A stretch of 26,411 bases of DNA from Sphingobium sp. CCH11-B1 (GCF_001556865.1 NZ_LSJY01000040.1:1-26411), one strand, 5' to 3'; shown: positions 6,642-13,788, counted from the stretch's first letter. Numbers and translations are program-made. Notes: a model not told the origin generated them from the letters alone.

Positions 6642-7313
6642 CTATGCGGCCGCCCGGCGATGCTGCCGCGCGGCAAGCCGCTTGCTGGCGGTGTGATAGT
6701 GGCCGTTGTCCAGTTCTATGCCGGTCCAGTCGCGCCCGAGTTGCTGGGCTGCCGCAAGGGTCGAACCGCTACCGCTGAATGGGTCCAGGACAAGGTCGCC
6801 CGGCTGCGTGAAAGCCTCGATCAATGGCGCCAGTGCTTCAACCGGCTTCTGCGTGGGGTGCAGGCGGTTCCCGCTGTAAGGAAAATCGAGCACATCGGGG
6901 ATAGGCCGTGTCGGACGGACGGGATTGCCCTTTGCCAACAAATAGGCTTGCTCATGTTCATAGCGAAGGAAGCGGGCCGATGACGCATAACGCTTGCGGA
7001 AAACAAGATGGCCGACGATGCGGAAGCCTGCCGCCTTCCATGCATCCATGAACAAATCGACTTTGTTCCAGCCATAGAAGGAAACCGCAAAGCCGCCATC
7101 CTTCAAGACGCGGTGCATTTCCCGAAACGCCGGACGCAGCCACCGGCCGTTATCGTCATTGGCGACCTTGCGCCCCTGGCGGTCCCGGTAGCGGGTCACA
7201 TAGGGCGGATCGGTCAGGATGAAATCCACCGTGCCGCTATCGAAAGCCTGCATCACTTCAATGCAATCACCGTTGAAGATCACATCGCGGGGAGCCTGTG
7301 CCTTGCTGGTCAT
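6642..7313 (-). CDS. Site-specific DNA methyltransferase (N6-adenine/N4-cytosine, beta class)
   Basis: The catalytic motif IV TDPPY is at residues 34-38, and the AdoMet-binding motif I LDPFSGSGST is at about 176-185. This IV-before-I order marks the beta class, the type that includes CcrM and many orphan enzymes. LHPTQKPVEALAPLIEAF and WTGIELDNGHY are the usual flanking motifs. At 223 residues it is a compact enzyme without an extra target-recognition domain. No endonuclease lies nearby, so it is an orphan methylase, plausibly protecting the element from host restriction or marking element DNA. AAAGGA lies upstream of the ATG. A long structured leader at 7314-7672 precedes it. Confidence 0.9.
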   Translation of the reverse strand: MTSKAQAPRDVIFNGDCIEVMQAFDSGTVDFILTDPPYVTRYRDRQGRKVANDDNGRWLRPAFREMHRVLKDGGFAVSFYGWNKVDLFMDAWKAAGFRIVGHLVFRKRYASSARFLRYEHEQAYLLAKGNPVRPTRPIPDVLDFPYSGNRLHPTQKPVEALAPLIEAFTQPGDLVLDPFSGSGSTLAAAQQLGRDWTGIELDNGHYHTASKRLAARQHRRAAA

Positions 7314-7333
7314 ATCTCAAATCCTTTGGTTCT

Positions 7334-7369
7334 GAAGTTCAGCGAAGCGGAATGCCGCGCCTGAACTTC
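7334..7369 (-). promoter_or_regulatory. Leader hairpin upstream of the methyltransferase
   Basis: GAAGTTCAG (7334-7342) and CTGAACTTC (7361-7369) are perfect inverted arms, with an inner GCGG/CCGC pairing. The structure ends about 20 nt upstream of the ATG at 7313 and could affect translation or bind a regulator. Confidence 0.4.
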
Positions 7370-7627
7370 TGCCCGGCGGCGAGCCAAGGGTAGCAACGGG
7401 GCAAGGGCGGCCGGGGCGGAGGGGAATCACCCGCCTGCACAAGCGAAGCGCGGAAGGTGGGGATACCGCCCCGGACGGTTCCACTTACCTTGACCGGCGC
7501 GAGGACTACGTCCTTAGCAACGATCGCGCCGCCTTGGCGGCGCGAAAAGCAAATGACAGCCGGGATTACCGGCGCGGCCTTCAGGCCGATCCCTGCTCGA
7601 TCCCCCCAGACCGCTATCCTGCGAGGC

Positions 7628-7662
7628 ACAAAAAAACCCGATGGCGTGGGGCGCCATCGGGT
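7628..7662 (-). terminator. Rho-independent terminator after the 58-residue gene
   Basis: On the minus strand the stem ACCCGATGGCG pairs with CGCCATCGGGT around a short loop and is followed by a run of seven T. It lies just past the stop codon at 7673. Confidence 0.85.
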
Positions 7663-7672
7663 GCTGTCCGCC

Positions 7673-7849
7673 TTACAGGTCGCGGTAGGCTGCAACCTCA
7701 TCGCTGAGGTAGGGGATGTATCCGTGGGCGCGTGCCAGTTCGCGCGCTTCCCACTTCCGTTCCCATTCCGGCTTGGCCTGCTCGGCGGCCATCTTCCGGT
7801 CGGCCCTGGCCTTGTTGATCCTGCGAATCTTTGCCCAATCCTTTTTCAT
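7673..7849 (-). CDS. Small hypothetical protein (58 residues)
   Basis: A short minus frame begins with ATG at 7849, preceded by a textbook AGGAGG seven bases upstream, and ends with TAA at 7673-7675 directly before an intrinsic terminator. The translation starts MKKDWAKIRRINKARADRKM and ends AHGYIPYLSDEVAAYRDL. It is highly charged and helical, with no Cys and no membrane segment. The ribosome-binding site, terminator and lysine-rich start make it a real, independently transcribed gene. A 12-bp palindrome upstream (7875-7886) may be its operator. I do not know the function; a small DNA- or RNA-binding protein would fit the composition. Confidence 0.75.
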   Translation of the reverse strand: MKKDWAKIRRINKARADRKMAAEQAKPEWERKWEARELARAHGYIPYLSDEVAAYRDL

Positions 7850-7874
7850 GTCTGCCTCCTGTGTGCTGGCGTTG

Positions 7875-7886
7875 CTGATGCATCAG
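7875..7886. promoter_or_regulatory. 12-bp palindrome CTGATGCATCAG, operator candidate
   Basis: Perfect palindrome 25 bp upstream of the start codon of the 58-residue gene, where an operator for leftward transcription would lie. The binding protein is unknown. Confidence 0.4.
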
Positions 7887-8303
7887 GCAGGCTTTGGCGG
7901 GCGACGCGGGCAAGCTGAAAAACGGAGGGTCCGCTTGCGGAAACCGTAGGCGCTGGCGCCGGTTTTCTGCTTGGTGGCTATGCCACTTCCCGCATGAGGC
8001 GCCCGGCAAAGCCAGATGCGCTAATCAGCAACCAGCCCGGGAGGGAGATGAACGGATTTTCGGGCAAAGCGGGATCGGCAAGGCTAGGGCCATAGTGGAA
8101 AACACGCCGGGCAAGGTAGGAATGGGGGCAGAAGTGGGACGCTTCCCCTGCACTTTGCGCGCATGGATGCCTCCGTCGACCAGGATGCGGAGTCCTGGGC
8201 TTACCGTTATCTGGCTGGGCGGGCGCCTGTAGCGAGTATGGCATCGTCCGGTGGCAGGCCGATGCAATGGCTGGTGCGGTTTCGCACGGCGCAGATCCTT
8301 TAT

Positions 8304-8345
8304 GGAAAACTGGAAGCGCCCCGCCATTGCTGGCGGGACGCTTCC
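8304..8345 (-). terminator. Intrinsic terminator after the DUF736 gene
   Basis: The arms GGAAGCG-C-CCCGCCA and TGGCGGG-A-CGCTTCC form a 14-bp stem with one mismatch and a TTGC loop. Read leftwards it is followed by AGTTTTCC. It begins 5 bp past the DUF736 stop codon. Confidence 0.75.
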
Positions 8346-8349
8346 GCGG

Positions 8350-8649
8350 TCAGTCGACCTTCAGCTCGAACTTGCCCGTTGTCTCGGTCGAGACAAGCCG
8401 GAGATGAACGTCCGGCGCCAGGACCGGATTGAGTTTGAGCGAAGCGTAGGGCTTCTGGTCCTTGGTGGCCTTGAGCCAGCCCACACCGAATTCCACGCGT
8501 TCATCGTCGGCGGCAACGATGCGATAGTCGGGCGACTTGTCGCTTGCCTTGTCGCCGATCCGAAGGATTTCCACCTTCTCGCTGAGACCGAAAAAGCGGA
8601 TTTCGCCGTGAAAGCCGCGATCGGTCGCTTTGAAGTTTCCGCAGATCAT
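8350..8649 (-). CDS. DUF736 family protein
   Basis: The 99-residue protein starts MICGNFKATDRGFHGEIRFF and continues with DYRIVAADDERVEFGVGWLK and KPYASLKLNPVLAPD. The short N-terminal strand, G-x-IG/FGVGW centre and Y-S/LKLDDP-like segment identify DUF736, a family that accompanies conjugative elements and is sometimes annotated near antirestriction genes. Its activity is unknown. The frame is open further upstream to 8907, but the ATG at 8649 has AAAGGA at the right distance and matches the family's start. Its own terminator follows directly, so it is probably a single-gene transcript. Confidence 0.85.
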   Translation of the reverse strand: MICGNFKATDRGFHGEIRFFGLSEKVEILRIGDKASDKSPDYRIVAADDERVEFGVGWLKATKDQKPYASLKLNPVLAPDVHLRLVSTETTGKFELKVD

Positions 8650-8971
8650 GTCGTCAGTCCTTTCTTGACTCGGGACCGCGCCCTTCGCGGCCTCGTGGCG
8701 TGTCGAAGATCGGGGACGTTCGGCTGCGCACCGCTTGCGGCCTATGGACGGCCAAAGGGCCGCTTTTTTGCTTCGCGCTGCAAAGCCGAAGGCGGCGGAA
8801 AAAAGCTGCCCGGCGCCGTTGCGCCGCCAGGTGGACACGATCAGATCAAGCCACGAGGGAGGCCGCGAGGGTCGGTCGGGCAGGCAGGACGGGAGACAAT
8901 GCTGCACCCGGTATTTCAGCGGACCCAGCAGCGATGGCTGGGTTATGGCTTTCGCGTCGGCGTGGCAGGAT
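8650..8971. other. Gene-free leader upstream of DUF736
   Basis: About 320 bases, presumably the DUF736 promoter and leader. No gene is supported. It contains a plus-strand terminator-like element: GCGGCC (8737-8742) pairs with GGCCGC (8758-8763), followed by six T (8764-8769). No plus-strand gene feeds it, so a small RNA or attenuator is a possibility only. Confidence 0.4.
8737..8769 (+). terminator. Terminator-like hairpin with T6 in a gene-free region
   Basis: Six-bp GC stem with a loop of about 15 nt, then TTTTTT. It could terminate a plus-strand small RNA; no promoter was identified. Confidence 0.3.
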
Positions 8972-9217
8972 TCACGGGCGAGCGAACAGCGCGGTGAATA
9001 GGCGCTCGGCTTCGGCCATGCCGTCGTCGGTCAGATGCACCGACTTTGCCTTGCGCGCAGGATCGGAGATCAGCCCGCGTTCGTGCAGTCGATCCATCGC
9101 GCTCCAGTCGAAGCCTTTCCAGGCCGTGCCGGTGGTGCTGAGGTTGAGCCATAGCAGGGCAAGCACCGCCTCGTCGATTCTGTCGGTGTCGGTGTCGGTG
9201 TCCGTCCGCGAGTCCAT
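8972..9217 (-). CDS. DUF6429 family protein
   Basis: The 81-residue protein contains DRIDEAVLALLWLNLSTTG, then TAWKGFDWSAMDRLHERGLI and SDPARKAKSVHLTDDGMAEA, ending ERLFTALFARP. This is the DUF6429 pattern, a small winged-helix-like protein of unknown function widespread in Proteobacteria. The longer frame starts at 9274, but the ATG at 9217 (MDSRTDTDTDTDRID) fits the family length. The DT repeats come from a GTGTCG-type microsatellite at about 9180-9202. No good ribosome-binding site is visible. It is divergent from the plus-strand gene at 9418. Confidence 0.75.
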   Translation of the reverse strand: MDSRTDTDTDTDRIDEAVLALLWLNLSTTGTAWKGFDWSAMDRLHERGLISDPARKAKSVHLTDDGMAEAERLFTALFARP

Positions 9218-9417
9218 GCGCGGGAGGATAGCAAACCGGGCTGCACACGGCATCCACGATCCCGCCGTGAGCACTTATCTTTGCTACGCTACACTTCGCT
9301 ATTTCCGCCTTGCGCCGCCGTGCGCCGAATCCCGCCGCCGTTGCTACGGGTCCGGCATGTATGCGCCCGAGGGCGATTTTGCTGGATTCCCGAGAGATGC
9401 GCGGCAGCTTGAGCAAT

Positions 9418-9660
9418 ATGGGACTCTCTCGCAAACGTCGCCGCCGCGCACCCCGCGGCTGGTCGGAAGGGCTGGAAGACCTGCACGATTACATGCAGCC
9501 GCAGCCGACGCGCGCGTCGGCGCGCAAGAATGCCGCCAGCGCGCCGATCGTCGTTACCGACGACTGGCCCGAGCAGGTTCCCATCGGCGATGCCGAGTTG
9601 CGCGTCATCGAAGGCGCTTTTCGTGAGGAGCTGGACGCCCTGTTCGGGCCGCTCCCCTAA
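9418..9660 (+). CDS. Small hypothetical protein (80 residues)
   Basis: The ATG at 9418 opens MGLSRKRRRRAPRGWSEGLE and the protein continues DLHDYMQPQP, then a variable linker, and ends IVVTDDWPEQVPIGDAELRV and FREELDALFGPLP. A basic N-terminus plus an acidic, helical C-terminus (pI, iEgaF-ELDALFGPLP) looks like a conserved small sphingomonad protein that I have seen as hypothetical. The frame is open upstream to 9310, so the start is uncertain; the ATG at 9397 is an alternative. It lies on the same strand as the toxin-antitoxin genes but is separated from them by their own promoter. Confidence 0.5.
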   Translation: MGLSRKRRRRAPRGWSEGLEDLHDYMQPQPTRASARKNAASAPIVVTDDWPEQVPIGDAELRVIEGAFREELDALFGPLP

Positions 9661-9679
9661 AACGGCCAATGGAAAGGGG

Positions 9680-9708
9680 TTGAAATGTTCGTCAAAGTGA
9701 CGTACATT
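9680..9708 (+). promoter_or_regulatory. Sigma-70-type promoter of the toxin-antitoxin/recombinase operon
   Basis: TTGAAA at 9680-9685 is separated by 17 bp from TACATT at 9703-9708. It lies just upstream of the antitoxin gene, whose AGGAG Shine-Dalgarno is at 9729-9733. RHH antitoxins commonly repress such promoters, so autoregulation is likely. Confidence 0.5.
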
Positions 9709-9741
9709 GTAGCGGAAATGGATAAGTCAGGAGTCGGTCCC

Positions 9742-10047
9742 ATGCCGCGCAAACAAGCCGTAGCGGAGTCCGCCAGAGCCAATCGCGTCGAGCGGCTCGG
9801 CTTCCGTATTGACGAAGAAACGAAGGATTTGATCGAGCGGGCAGCTCACCTCACGCGGCGCAAGGTCAGCGACTTTTGCGTGACAGCGCTAGCCGACACG
9901 GCGCGGCGAACGATCGCCGAGCATGAAACGCTCGTGCTGTCGGATCGCGACCGCGCGGCGTTCTTCGATGCGCTCATCAATCCGCCCGAGCCCAGCGAGC
10001 GGCTGATCCGCGCTCTCCAGGAGCACCGGCGCCGGGTTGCGTCCTGA
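9742..10047 (+). CDS. DUF1778 domain antitoxin (TacA-like, ribbon-helix-helix)
   Basis: This 101-residue protein has the DUF1778 core RVERLGFRIDEETKDLIERA followed by AHLTRRKVSDFCVTALADTA, a ribbon-helix-helix DNA-binding unit. The C-terminal segment VLSDRDRAAFFDALINPPEP binds and neutralises a GNAT toxin in the TacA/AtaR family. The ATG at 9742 is chosen because AGGAG lies eight bases upstream; the frame is open from 9685 but that start would overlap the promoter. The toxin gene begins two bases after the stop. The antitoxin probably represses the operon, and hence also the downstream recombinase. Confidence 0.88.
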   Translation: MPRKQAVAESARANRVERLGFRIDEETKDLIERAAHLTRRKVSDFCVTALADTARRTIAEHETLVLSDRDRAAFFDALINPPEPSERLIRALQEHRRRVAS

Positions 10048-10049
10048 TC

Positions 10050-10568
10050 ATGACGGCGCATGCGGATTTGCAGGTCGAGCCGCTGGGGCCGCATCACGAC
10101 CGCGAGGGATTTTCCTGCGGCATCGACAGTCTCGATCGATATTTGCGGAGGCAGGCGGGCCAGGACATGCGCCGCCGCTCGGCTGGTGTGTTCGTTCTCG
10201 CCGAGCGTGCAAATCCCGGCGTGGTTCTCGGCTATTACACGCTTAGTCAGGCCAACATCGCGCAGGGCGACATTCCGGCAGCGGCGCGAAAGCATGTCCC
10301 GCGTTACCCGCTCGTCGCCGCGACGCTGATCGGCCAGCTCGCGGTGTCGCAAGCGAGGCAGGGCGAACGCCTTGGGGCGATCCTGATCGCCGATGCCGTC
10401 GAGCGCGTCTGGGCGACGGCCGCGACAGCTGGCTCGTCGATACTCGTCGTGGACGCCATCAATGATCGCGCGGCAGCCTTCTACGAAGGCAATGGCTTCG
10501 TGCGCCTGCCAGATTCCCAACGCCTCGTGCTGCCGATGCACACTATTCAAAGATTGGTCGAACGATGA
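10050..10568 (+). CDS. GNAT family N-acetyltransferase toxin (TacT-like)
   Basis: The 172-residue protein follows the TacT pattern: LGPHHDREGFSCGIDSLDRY at the N-terminus, VLGYYTLSQANI, then the acetyl-CoA-binding loop RQGERLGA (about 103-110) and INDRAAAFYEGNGFVRLPDS with the conserved Tyr145 of this family. Characterised members acetylate the amino acid on charged tRNAs and stop translation. It is paired with the DUF1778 antitoxin, separated by two bases, and its TGA overlaps the recombinase start codon (ATGA at 10565-10568). An intact toxin with its antitoxin would kill or arrest cells that lose the element. Confidence 0.88.
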   Translation: MTAHADLQVEPLGPHHDREGFSCGIDSLDRYLRRQAGQDMRRRSAGVFVLAERANPGVVLGYYTLSQANIAQGDIPAAARKHVPRYPLVAATLIGQLAVSQARQGERLGAILIADAVERVWATAATAGSSILVVDAINDRAAAFYEGNGFVRLPDSQRLVLPMHTIQRLVER

Positions 10569-12232
10569 CGAACGCTGCTCTCGCCCCCTCGGAAACCGGA
10601 GCCGTGCAACCGGCGCTGCGGGCCGCGCTCTACCTGCGCGTCTCGTCGCCGCGTTCGGCCGAGAGCGATCTGTCGATCCCGGACCAGCGCCGCCAGACGT
10701 CGAGCTATTGCCACTCGAACGGCTGGGAAGTCGCGGCCGAGTTTGTCGAGCCGGGGGTTTCGGGCACAGACGATCGCCGTCCCGCCTTCCAGGAAATGAT
10801 CGACGCGGCGCTGGAAAGGCCGTCGCCCTTCGACGTGATCGTGGTCCATAGCTTCTCGCGCTTTTTCCGCGATCAATTCCAGTTCGAGTTCTACCTCCGC
10901 AAGCTGGCGAAGAACGGCGTGCAGCTCGTCTCCATCACGCAGATTCTCGGCGATGATCCGATGAGCGAGATGATGCGGAAAATCATGACGCTGTTCGACG
11001 AATATCAGTCGAAGGAGAACGGCAAGCATACGCTGCGCGCGATGAACGAAAACGCCCGGCAGGGTTTCTGGAATGGCGCCCGTCCTCCGATCGGCTATCG
11101 CGCGGTCGCGGCCGAGCAGCGCGGCGCGAAGATCAAGAAAAAGCTGGAGATCGATCCGCTCCACGCCGAAACGGTGCGCCGCATTTTCCGGCTGGCGCTG
11201 GAAGGCGCGGATGGGCGCGGGCCGATCGGGGTCATGGCGATCGCGTGCTGGCTCAATGAGAATAATATCCGCACGCGCTATGGCGGTCGGTGGGGCAAGG
11301 GCATGGTCCATCAGGTGCTGACGCGGACCACCTATATCGGCGAGCACCGCTTCAACACCTATGACGTGAAGAAGGGGCGCGCGAAGCCGGAGACCGAGCA
11401 CGCCATCATGGAGGTGCCGCCGATCATAACGGTGGCGGAGTTCGAGGCCGTGCAGCGATCCTTGAAAGCGCGCAGCCCGAAGATGATGCCGCCGCGGGCG
11501 GTGGGCGGATCGACGCTCTTGACGGGCATCTGCTTCTGCGCCTGTTGCGGTGGCGCGATGACGCTGCGCACCGGCACCAGCCGGAGTGGGCAGGAGTATC
11601 GCTACTACACCTGCGCGACCAAGGCGACGAAAGGGAAGACGGGATGCCCCGGCGTCTCGCTTCCGATGGATCGGCTGAACGAGGCGGTGATCGAGCACCT
11701 GGAGAAGCGGCTGCTCGATCCCGCGCGCCTTGAAGTGCTGATGGACCAGCTTATTGCCCGACGCGACGAATGGGTGACCGAGCGCCGCCAGCACGTCGCC
11801 GAGATGGAACGGCGCGCGACTGAGGTCGAGACCAAGCTTTCCCGGCTCTATGAAGCGATCGAGAATGGATTGGTCGATATGGGCGATCCGTCGCTCAAGG
11901 CGCGGATTGCCGAGCTGACCACCATCCGCGACCAGGCCAGAGGCGATGCCGAGCGCGCGGTCGCACACATTGAGCGGATCAGCCCGGAGATCACGGTCGA
12001 GAGCCTTCACGCCTTCGCGCTGGTCGCCAAACGCAAGCTCCGCCACGACGATGGCTCCTATGCGCGAAACCATATTCGGGCGGTGGCCCAGCGGGTCGAG
12101 GTCCACAGCAAGACGGATGTGCGAATCTGCGGCACGCGCACCGAGTTGCTGCGCACCCTCACCGCCGTCTCTGGCGTAGAGGCGGCGGTGCTAGGGACTC
12201 GGGCTTTTGGACCGAAATGGTGCCGCTTATAG
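10565..12232 (+). CDS. Large serine recombinase (site-specific integrase)
   Basis: The 555-residue protein has a resolvase/invertase catalytic domain (about 18-165) with LYLRVSS (catalytic Ser about 27), SIPDQRRQ and VVHSFSRFFRDQFQFEFY. A recombinase domain (about 175-290) follows, with GYRAVAAEQRGAKIKKKLEI and HQVLTRTTYIGEHRFNTYD. A zinc-ribbon segment with CFCACCGGAM and YYTCATKATKGKTGC lies at about 321-365, then a coiled coil (about 370-450). It catalyses integration and excision of the element through a serine-DNA intermediate. The start overlaps the toxin stop. The last codons (WCRL, stop) lie inside the tRNA-Thr gene, so the C-terminal residues were set by the integration site. Confidence 0.92.
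   Translation: MTNAALAPSETGAVQPALRAALYLRVSSPRSAESDLSIPDQRRQTSSYCHSNGWEVAAEFVEPGVSGTDDRRPAFQEMIDAALERPSPFDVIVVHSFSRFFRDQFQFEFYLRKLAKNGVQLVSITQILGDDPMSEMMRKIMTLFDEYQSKENGKHTLRAMNENARQGFWNGARPPIGYRAVAAEQRGAKIKKKLEIDPLHAETVRRIFRLALEGADGRGPIGVMAIACWLNENNIRTRYGGRWGKGMVHQVLTRTTYIGEHRFNTYDVKKGRAKPETEHAIMEVPPIITVAEFEAVQRSLKARSPKMMPPRAVGGSTLLTGICFCACCGGAMTLRTGTSRSGQEYRYYTCATKATKGKTGCPGVSLPMDRLNEAVIEHLEKRLLDPARLEVLMDQLIARRDEWVTERRQHVAEMERRATEVETKLSRLYEAIENGLVDMGDPSLKARIAELTTIRDQARGDAERAVAHIERISPEITVESLHAFALVAKRKLRHDDGSYARNHIRAVAQRVEVHSKTDVRICGTRTELLRTLTAVSGVEAAVLGTRAFGPKWCRL
12218..12232. other. Attachment-site junction (attR-type) at the tRNA 3' end
   Basis: The recombinase reading frame crosses into the tRNA and stops at TAG (12230-12232), so the recombination crossover must lie at or left of this segment. 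The precise core cannot be fixed without the other junction, which lies outside the window. Confidence 0.5.
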
Positions 12233-12293
12233 GACTCGAACCTACGACCCTCGCATTACGAATGCGATGCTCTACCAACTGAGCTAAAGCGGC
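12218..12293 (-). tRNA. tRNA-Thr (anticodon CGT)
   Basis: The minus strand folds as a full cloverleaf. The acceptor arms GCCGCTT and AAGCGGC pair, followed by discriminator A and an encoded CCA (12218-12220). The D-arm has AGCTCAGTTGGTAGAGC, the anticodon stem TCGCA/TGCGA holds loop TTCGTAA with anticodon CGT, and the T-arm carries GGTTCGAGTCC. It reads ACG. The gene is intact although the element's recombinase gene overlaps its 3' end by 15 bases. Confidence 0.95.
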
Positions 12294-12480
12294 GTCGGGC
12301 GGGCAGATAACAGCGGTTGGCCGATAGGACAAGCGGGCATTTCAAACGAGAGACGACATTCGCGTGCCGCCGGATGCGACCGCGCACCTGCTTATGGGCG
12401 GGTCATTTACCCCTCTTTTACCATCCCCTGCGAGAGTCGGAGAAAGACGCGACTTGCGGTTTTGATATAGGGGCATTCAG

Positions 12481-13788
12481 ATGGACACGCTGCGGGGGCA
12501 TGACGCCGCGAACGATCAGGATGATTTCGACTATGCTGACGCTATGGAGGTCGAAATTCCGCCGGCTGCCGTGTCCGAGGAACGGCGCATGCAGGTCCGC
12601 GCCTATAATTACTGGGCCTCGCTGCTAGGCGACCGCACGCTTCCGTCGATAGAGGATCTTTCGCCCGATCAACTGGAAGATTTCGGCCCCTACGCAGTAT
12701 TGCTGGACTTCAGTGCCGGGCTGGACAATCCGGCGATCGTCTACCTCGGCGCGGCGCTGCGCCAGGAGTGCGGCGTCGAAGGTTCGATCAATTATATCAA
12801 CGATGTCCCCGCGCGGTCGCTCCTGTCCCGACTGACGGACCATTATCTGCAGATCATCGCCAACGAAGCGCCCGTGGGTTTCGAGGCGGAGTTCGCCAAC
12901 CAGCGTGGCGCCGAAATCATGTATCGCGGCATATTGATGCCGTTTTCGTCCGATGACGAAACCATCGATTTCGTATTCGGCGTCATCAACTGGAAGGAGG
13001 TGGCGAGCCGCAGCGTTTCCGATGCGTTGGAAATGGAGATGAGCGAAGCGCTGCGTACCGCGCCTGCGGCACAGGGCAGCGGACCGATCTGGGCGGACGG
13101 GCCCCTGGCGGGACACAGGGACAGCGCGGCGATCGATGAGGATGAGGATGACGACGCGCTCGATCTCGCCGGCATGGAATGCCCGGCCGATGATGCGTCG
13201 CTTGCAGACTGGCTGGCGCTGGCCCGGGATGGCGCGGCGCGGGTGCGCATTTGCGAGGCGCGCAGCCACGCGGCCCTCTATCGCGCGGTCAGCCTGTCCT
13301 ACGACTTTGCCCTGGTGGCAAAGGCGCGGCCCGACGATTATGCCGAGTTGTTGCACGATTATGGCGTAAAGGCGCAGGCGCGCAGCCCCATGACCGCAAT
13401 CATAAAGCTGGTTTTCGGCGCCACCTACGACAAGACGCGCATCACCGAATATGCCACCGCTCTGGACCATGCCATGGATCAGCGGCTGGGCGTCGGGGCG
13501 CTCGCGGACTATCTGGCGGCCTACAAAGGCGGGCTGAAGGCGCTGGTGCGCGATGAGCGGGACGCGCGCCGGACATTGCGACCCGGCCGCCCCGACAGGG
13601 GGGAAGCGGCCCGCGCGGTCATTCGCGCCGCAACGGCGCTCAACCCTGCGATGCTGGCCACGGACAATGATGGGCTGGCGGTCGTGGTGGCGCGTCGAAA
13701 AGCGGATGGAAGCCTGGCCCTCGTCGCTGCCCTGCCGGAAGGATCCGACCTCAACCAGAAGGTCATCCTGGCCGTGGCCAAGAAATGA
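12481..13788 (+). CDS. PAS (PAS_5-type) domain-containing protein
   Basis: Residues 35-170 read RMQVRAYNYWASLLGDRTLP, SIEDLSPDQLEDFGPYAVLL and then a ligand-domain-like stretch ending DFVFGVINWKEVA. This matches the PAS_5 pattern found in alphaproteobacterial regulators. The remainder (to residue 435) is alpha-helical, with acidic DEDEDDD and an ARKADGSLALVAALPEG C-terminal segment that I do not recognise. There is no kinase, GGDEF or HTH domain, so it may be a sensor or scaffold protein. AGGGG lies before the ATG at 12481; an ATG at 12544 is possible. It precedes the glutamate dehydrogenase by about 190 bp on the same strand. Confidence 0.7.
   Translation: MDTLRGHDAANDQDDFDYADAMEVEIPPAAVSEERRMQVRAYNYWASLLGDRTLPSIEDLSPDQLEDFGPYAVLLDFSAGLDNPAIVYLGAALRQECGVEGSINYINDVPARSLLSRLTDHYLQIIANEAPVGFEAEFANQRGAEIMYRGILMPFSSDDETIDFVFGVINWKEVASRSVSDALEMEMSEALRTAPAAQGSGPIWADGPLAGHRDSAAIDEDEDDDALDLAGMECPADDASLADWLALARDGAARVRICEARSHAALYRAVSLSYDFALVAKARPDDYAELLHDYGVKAQARSPMTAIIKLVFGATYDKTRITEYATALDHAMDQRLGVGALADYLAAYKGGLKALVRDERDARRTLRPGRPDRGEAARAVIRAATALNPAMLATDNDGLAVVVARRKADGSLALVAALPEGSDLNQKVILAVAKK

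Larger units (their letters stand above)
7314..7672. other. Structured non-coding interval before the methyltransferase gene
   Basis: About 360 bases without a credible gene. They hold an inverted repeat near the methylase start (7334-7369), a compact GC hairpin CGCGCCGCC-TTGG-CGGCGCG near 7525-7546, and an intrinsic terminator (7628-7662). An open minus frame at 7339-7701 covers all of these and has no recognisable domain, so it is not called. Confidence 0.5.
7850..8349. other. Gene-free interval between DUF736 and the small gene
   Basis: About 500 bases with no frame I can defend; open minus frames at 7978-8244 and 8025-8327 lack domains and good starts. The interval contains a palindrome (7875-7886), presumably promoter sequence for the 58-residue gene, and the DUF736 terminator (8304-8345). 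Confidence 0.45.
1..12232. mobile_element. Integrated mobile element (ICE-like or integrated plasmid), right-hand part
   Basis: This stretch holds RepA with an iteron origin, DUF2840, DUF2285 and DUF736 proteins, an AlpA-like HTH protein, two DNA methyltransferases, a toxin-antitoxin pair and a large serine recombinase. The recombinase gene runs into the 3' end of a tRNA-Thr gene, which fixes the right boundary near 12218-12232. From family knowledge, RepA, DUF2840, DUF2285 and DUF736 travel together on alphaproteobacterial conjugative elements, usually with an S26 peptidase, relaxase and Tra/Trb genes. None of those transfer genes is in this window, so transfer ability is inferred only; they would be expected to the left. 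No copy of the tRNA 3' end was seen at 1-12200, so the left end is outside. Confidence 0.8.

Noticed and set aside
7339..7701. Minus-strand ORF of 120 codons
   Set aside because: It runs through a perfect intrinsic terminator and overlaps the 58-residue gene; composition is not protein-like.
10547..12106. Minus-strand ORF of 519 codons opposite the recombinase
   Set aside because: Shadow of the serine recombinase, whose domains are unmistakable; no domain in the opposite frame.
1..12200. A second copy of the tRNA-Thr 3' end as the left attachment site
   Set aside because: No convincing repeat of the 12218-12240 sequence was found by eye; the nearest (GTGCCGCTAT at about 7203) is short and lies inside a gene.
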